Shown in pieces: positions 57,828-60,338 of a DNA stretch of 60,338 nt (position 1 is its first letter; the number at the start of each line of letters is the position of its first letter). The notes under the pieces were generated by a model. It was not told the origin of the DNA and made no database searches. It worked only from the letters and a program-made list of their open reading frames with translations. The translations under genes and the position numbers were made by a program. The stretch comes from Ruminococcus sp. GTDB taxonomy: Bacteria > Bacillota > Clostridia > Oscillospirales > Ruminococcaceae. Where the stretch lies: assembly GCF_019423705.1 (NCBI RefSeq), contig NZ_JAHZAX010000013.1, forward strand, positions 1 to 60,338, read 5' to 3'.

Positions 57828-58047
57828 CGGCTACATACATCTTGCTCATGCCATTGTTGCTGTGGCAGCAGAAAGCTACAAATATACGCTCTTAGCTGTC
57901 AAAAATCATACCAGAAGCGATTCTGTTTTCAGGCGAAAGGAAGAAATGGAAAGCTTTTTTCTGTCGGAGTGGTTTAGGCTGCTGTCCGGACTTGACGGAA
58001 GATATTTCATGAAGAAAATGCAGGAGGTCTACTATTTTGACAGGTAA
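57811..58047 (+). CDS. Hypothetical mobile-element protein
   Basis: A 78-residue protein. An N-terminal region is Ala/His-rich (LLDGYIHLAHAIVAVAAESYKY) and the C-terminus has FFLSEWFRLLSGLDGRYFMKKM, a pattern common in small ORFs of clostridial conjugative elements. The start is taken at the ATG at 57811, inside the previous gene; the ribosome site is weak (GCGGTGA). It overlaps the DUF1492-like gene by 11 nt. Confidence 0.55.
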   Translation: MSALLDGYIHLAHAIVAVAAESYKYTLLAVKNHTRSDSVFRRKEEMESFFLSEWFRLLSGLDGRYFMKKMQEVYYFDR

Positions 58048-58399
58048 AGAGTTTTTATGGCAGTATATTATGATTGCTCGGCAGATCAGGAGCGTGAAGC
58101 TTCAATTGGATAGTATGACAGAGGTTGCAAAAGAAAACGCAATGAGCAGTGTCTTTCAGAATGAAATCACTGATTTGAAGAATGAACTGAAAAATCTGAT
58201 TTTGGAATCTGCTGCTGTCAAAAGGTGTATTCTTGATCAAATTCAGATGATTGAAAATGATGAGTGCAGAGATATTTTAACAAAGCGATATATTGAAATA
58301 AAGACAGTATCCCAGATTGCAAGAGAGATGTTTATGTCAAGGCAAGGTGTACATTATCACCTTGCTGCTGGAGAAAAAGCTATTTCATCGTTAATATAA
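58037..58399 (+). CDS. DUF1492-like sigma-region-4 HTH protein
   Basis: A 120-residue protein with a coiled-coil-like N-terminal half and a C-terminal helix-turn-helix (DILTKRYIEIKTVSQIAREMFMSRQGVHYHLAAGEKAI is the region, about 80-117). The pattern resembles the DUF1492/ArpU-type late regulators of phages and integrative elements. It starts with TTG at 58037, supported by GGAGG 8 nt upstream. It may control late or transfer genes of the element. Confidence 0.75.
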   Translation: MTGKEFLWQYIMIARQIRSVKLQLDSMTEVAKENAMSSVFQNEITDLKNELKNLILESAAVKRCILDQIQMIENDECRDILTKRYIEIKTVSQIAREMFMSRQGVHYHLAAGEKAISSLI

Positions 58400-58404
58400 A
58401 ACAG

Positions 58405-58444
58405 TGACCGGTTTGCACAATGTAGTACAAACCGGTCATTTTTA
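58405..58444 (+). terminator. Terminator of the replication-module operon
   Basis: A perfect 11-bp stem, TGACCGGTTTG/CAAACCGGTCA, followed by TTTTT. It lies at the end of the convergent nuclease gene and overlaps its last codon region. Confidence 0.88.
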
Positions 58445-59452
58445 TGCGTTTTCGTCTTCTGTTAGTTTTGCCAACTCGATATATTCCTTCAATTTCTTTT
58501 GCAGCAATTTTTTGTCGATCAATTTCAGATTGTATTCCGCAACCATCGTTGGTGAAAGACTTCTGCTGAGAGCAAATTCAACGACCTCGTCATCTTTGCT
58601 TGCACAAAGGATAATTCCTACGCTTGGATTCTCATTTTCCTTTTTAACCTCTCTGTCCAATGCTTCAAGATATAGATTGATTTGTCCCACATACTCCGGC
58701 TTGAATTCCCCGATTTTCAGTTCAAAAGCTACCAGACAAGACAGTCCTCTGTGATAAAACAGCAAATCAATAAAGAAATCATGATTGCCCACCTGAACAC
58801 GATATTCTTCTCCAACAAAAGTGAAATCTTTTCCTATTTCAAGAATAAAATCTTTCAGATTACGAATGATGGATTTCTGTAAATCATGTTCAGACATTGG
58901 TTCGGGAACATCAAGAAAGTCAAGGACATAATTGTCAAGAAAAATATTTCCTGTTGCCTTTTTAGCTGTTTCAAGTGCCAGCGATTGTGGATTTTGCGAC
59001 AGCATATATCTTTCATAATAACCGCTGTCGATTTGTCTTTCCAATTCTCTCTTTGACAATCGCTCTTTGATACACATATTCATATAAAAAATACGTTCAT
59101 CCATTGTCTTGCAGGCTGACATTATCTTCAAATGATTCGACCAACTCAATTGTGTCACCAGTGGTGACACTTTTTCTTCACCCTGATAAAGTTCGTAAAA
59201 CTGCTTCATTCTGTATAATCCACGCCTGTTGAATCCTTTCAGTTCAGGATAATTTTCAGAAAAGAAATCCGCCAGCTTCTGTACAAAAGCATCTCCATAG
59301 GAGCTATTTTTTGATTGCTTGCTGATATATTCGCCGATATCACGATACATCGTAATCAATTCCTCATTTACTTTTCTGTATGCACGCTCTTTCGCCGATT
59401 CAATAATATTGACAACTTTCTGAAATTGTTCATTATATGGCTGAATATCCAT
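58442..59452 (-). CDS. DUF1016-family PDDEXK nuclease
   Basis: A 336-residue protein. An N-terminal helical DUF1016 region (about 1-150: RGLYRMKQFYELY, LSWSNHLKIM) is followed by a PD-(D/E)XK nuclease core with Asp229 (HDFFIDLLFYHRGL), then AFELKIG with Glu244 and Lys246, and a downstream Gln in YVGQINLYL. Family members (YhcG-like) are associated with defence and mobile DNA. The start is the ATG at 59452, with GGAGG 7 nt upstream, immediately after the HTH gene. A two-gene regulator-nuclease module (inference: defence or toxin-antitoxin-like). Confidence 0.85.
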   Translation of the reverse strand: MDIQPYNEQFQKVVNIIESAKERAYRKVNEELITMYRDIGEYISKQSKNSSYGDAFVQKLADFFSENYPELKGFNRRGLYRMKQFYELYQGEEKVSPLVTQLSWSNHLKIMSACKTMDERIFYMNMCIKERLSKRELERQIDSGYYERYMLSQNPQSLALETAKKATGNIFLDNYVLDFLDVPEPMSEHDLQKSIIRNLKDFILEIGKDFTFVGEEYRVQVGNHDFFIDLLFYHRGLSCLVAFELKIGEFKPEYVGQINLYLEALDREVKKENENPSVGIILCASKDDEVVEFALSRSLSPTMVAEYNLKLIDKKLLQKKLKEYIELAKLTEDENA

Positions 59453-59454
59453 GT

Positions 59455-59670
59455 TCAATCCTCCGTTCTCTTCACATAAACCAGTTCAATGTCATATCCA
59501 AGTGCTTCAAGGATTTGCACATATGTCCGATTGACAATGCCCTCTTGCTTTTTAATGACCTTATTTACATATTCTTTTGAGGTATGTATATCTTTAGCGA
59601 TTTGTGCCTGTGTTGTACCATTTTCGATACATTTCACCTTTACATCGATTTCAAAAATGTTCTTAACCAT
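59455..59670 (-). CDS. XRE-type HTH regulator paired with the nuclease
   Basis: A 71-residue single-domain helix-turn-helix protein (GTTQAQIAKDIHTSKEYVNKVIK is the region, about 18-41). Its stop directly precedes the nuclease start, so the pair is transcribed and translated together. A palindrome overlaps its transcription start, so it probably represses its own operon. Ribosome site AGAAGG is distant from the ATG. Confidence 0.82.
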   Translation of the reverse strand: MVKNIFEIDVKVKCIENGTTQAQIAKDIHTSKEYVNKVIKKQEGIVNRTYVQILEALGYDIELVYVKRTED

Positions 59671-59689
59671 AACTCACATTACCTTCTAT

Positions 59690-59712
59690 AAGTTACACTA
59701 ATCGTATAACTT
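59690..59712. promoter_or_regulatory. Palindromic operator of the HTH-nuclease pair
   Basis: AAGTTA and TAACTT arms with inner AC/GT symmetry (AAGTTACAC...GTATAACTT), directly downstream of the -10 element. Confidence 0.65.
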
Positions 59713-59741
59713 ATTATACTGTATTTTTGTGTGAAAGTCAA
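59713..59741 (-). promoter_or_regulatory. Promoter of the HTH-nuclease pair
   Basis: Minus strand TTGACT (59736-59741), 17-bp spacer, TATAAT (59713-59718). Confidence 0.8.
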
Positions 59742-59864
59742 TCGGAAAAATAAAAATCAGAAAATTATTTTTGACGAAACTTGACAGCACTTGCATTTAC
59801 TTGTCGGATTTCACCACAGCAATTTTGCTAAACTGAAAATAGTAAGCGGGAAAGGAGTGAGCGT

Positions 59865-60110
59865 ATGACCTTATCAATTATCTCGCAGGACGGAACTGCA
59901 TTCAACTACTCTAATGCCGTTTCGTGTGTCACCTGCGGTGAGTACGATGATGGAAGCGGATACGGCTTCATGGTCTATCTGAAGGGCGATACGGAAAATG
60001 GTATCGTTGTCGCAGAATATGACGATGCAGAAACGTTCCATACTGTCAAGAATGATTTTTCCAGATGGCTTCGTGAAAACATCGACGCAGTGTTTGCGTT
60101 TCCGGCATGA
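59865..60110 (+). CDS. Small mobile-element protein, unknown function
   Basis: An 81-residue soluble protein beginning MTLSIISQDGTAFNYSN, with a beta-rich first half and a helical C-terminus (FHTVKNDFSRWLRENI). AAAGGAG lies before the ATG. Its stop overlaps the start of the next gene (ATGA). No family recognised. Such proteins are common between replication and transfer modules of Firmicute conjugative elements. Confidence 0.65.
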   Translation: MTLSIISQDGTAFNYSNAVSCVTCGEYDDGSGYGFMVYLKGDTENGIVVAEYDDAETFHTVKNDFSRWLRENIDAVFAFPA

Positions 60111-60338
60111 GTACAGACTTTGAAAAAGGCTTGCGAAAAACCATAGATCTGTCGGTCAGGAGCAGAGAATTTACAGTCGATACTTTGAAATCTGCCATGC
60201 AGGACTTTCTTTCCGGAAAGTCGCAGAGAAAAGGCAGAGTTTCCATGAAAAAGCTATCGGAGCATTCCGGCAAGCTGGAAAACGTGGTTTTGTCAATATC
60301 ACTTGACACATTTTATTCGAACAAGAATTATGCAGCGA
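60107..60338 (+). CDS. Partial mobile-element protein (runs off window)
   Basis: Seventy-seven codons are visible, starting MSTDFEKGLRKTIDLS and containing GRVSMKKLSEHSGKLENVVLS. The layout (helical N-terminus, then a conserved K-x-x-x-L-x-x-x-x-G-x-L-x-x-V stretch) resembles the PcfB/DUF3801 proteins that accompany conjugative coupling factors. The match is by pattern only and the C-terminus is missing. It starts within the stop of the previous gene. Confidence 0.55.
   Translation, partial: MSTDFEKGLRKTIDLSVRSREFTVDTLKSAMQDFLSGKSQRKGRVSMKKLSEHSGKLENVVLSISLDTFYSNKNYAA

Overview
The window looks like a chromosome segment from a low-to-moderate GC, Gram-positive gut anaerobe, most likely Ruminococcaceae (a Ruminococcus-like Firmicute). 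This is inferred from strong GAAAGG/GGAGG Shine-Dalgarno sequences, sigma-A promoters with near-invariant 17-bp spacers, a ylxM-ffh-rpsP-khpA block, a Spo0A-family regulator, Thr-rich linkers on an exported protein, class III fructose-bisphosphatase and GH2 beta-mannosidase. No ribosomal RNA is present, so the species cannot be named.

Layout. 1-7.5 kb: tRNA-Pro(CGG), a membrane diguanylate cyclase, a PqqD / S26-type peptidase / nucleotidyltransferase cluster, beta-mannosidase, an FkbM methyltransferase and a small PH-like protein. 7.5-10 kb: a long AT-rich intergenic region with a 0A box, a Spo0A-like regulator whose receiver lacks the phospho-acceptor Asp, a rod-shaped 6S-like RNA on the minus strand, and a DUF1292 protein. 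10.07-11.39 kb: a promoter-to-terminator transcript of about 1.28 kb with no normal ORF, carrying about 14 copies of a ribosome-binding-site-like motif. Most copies are followed by an ATG and then an in-frame stop after 1-18 codons. This is the most unusual object in the window. 11.4-18.3 kb: aldo/keto reductase, SRP54 and neighbours, a split TSUP transporter, metallophosphoesterase, RuvX and an exported protein. 18.4-31.6 kb: a YafQ-type toxin-antitoxin pair, manA and glcK, ilvD, the pyrC-F-K-D operon and metE.

31.7-54.5 kb is mostly minus strand: a MarR-controlled heterodimeric ABC exporter, a convergent lipoprotein pair on the plus strand, cysK, an acyl-ACP thioesterase, and two complete phosphotransferase systems. 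The glucose system is licT-ptsG-ptsH-ppa-ptsI, with a ribonucleic antiterminator in the licT leader. The fructose system is fruR-fruK-fruA-HPr2. Both HPr proteins keep His15 but lack the regulatory Ser46. An LMW tyrosine phosphatase, a Gfo/Idh oxidoreductase and fbp lie between them.

54.5-60.3 kb is accessory DNA: the replication module of an integrated mobile element (initiator-like HTH protein, CHC2 zinc-finger protein, DnaC-type ATPase, small unknowns, DUF1492-like HTH), a divergent HTH regulator plus DUF1016/PDDEXK nuclease pair, and the start of a further element gene running off the end. No integrase or attachment site is visible here.

Functionally, the core genes describe a sugar-fermenting anaerobe. 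It imports glucose and fructose by PTS and interconverts hexose phosphates (manA, glcK, fruK, fbp). It releases mannose from oligosaccharides and makes its own pyrimidines, branched-chain amino acids, cysteine and methionine.
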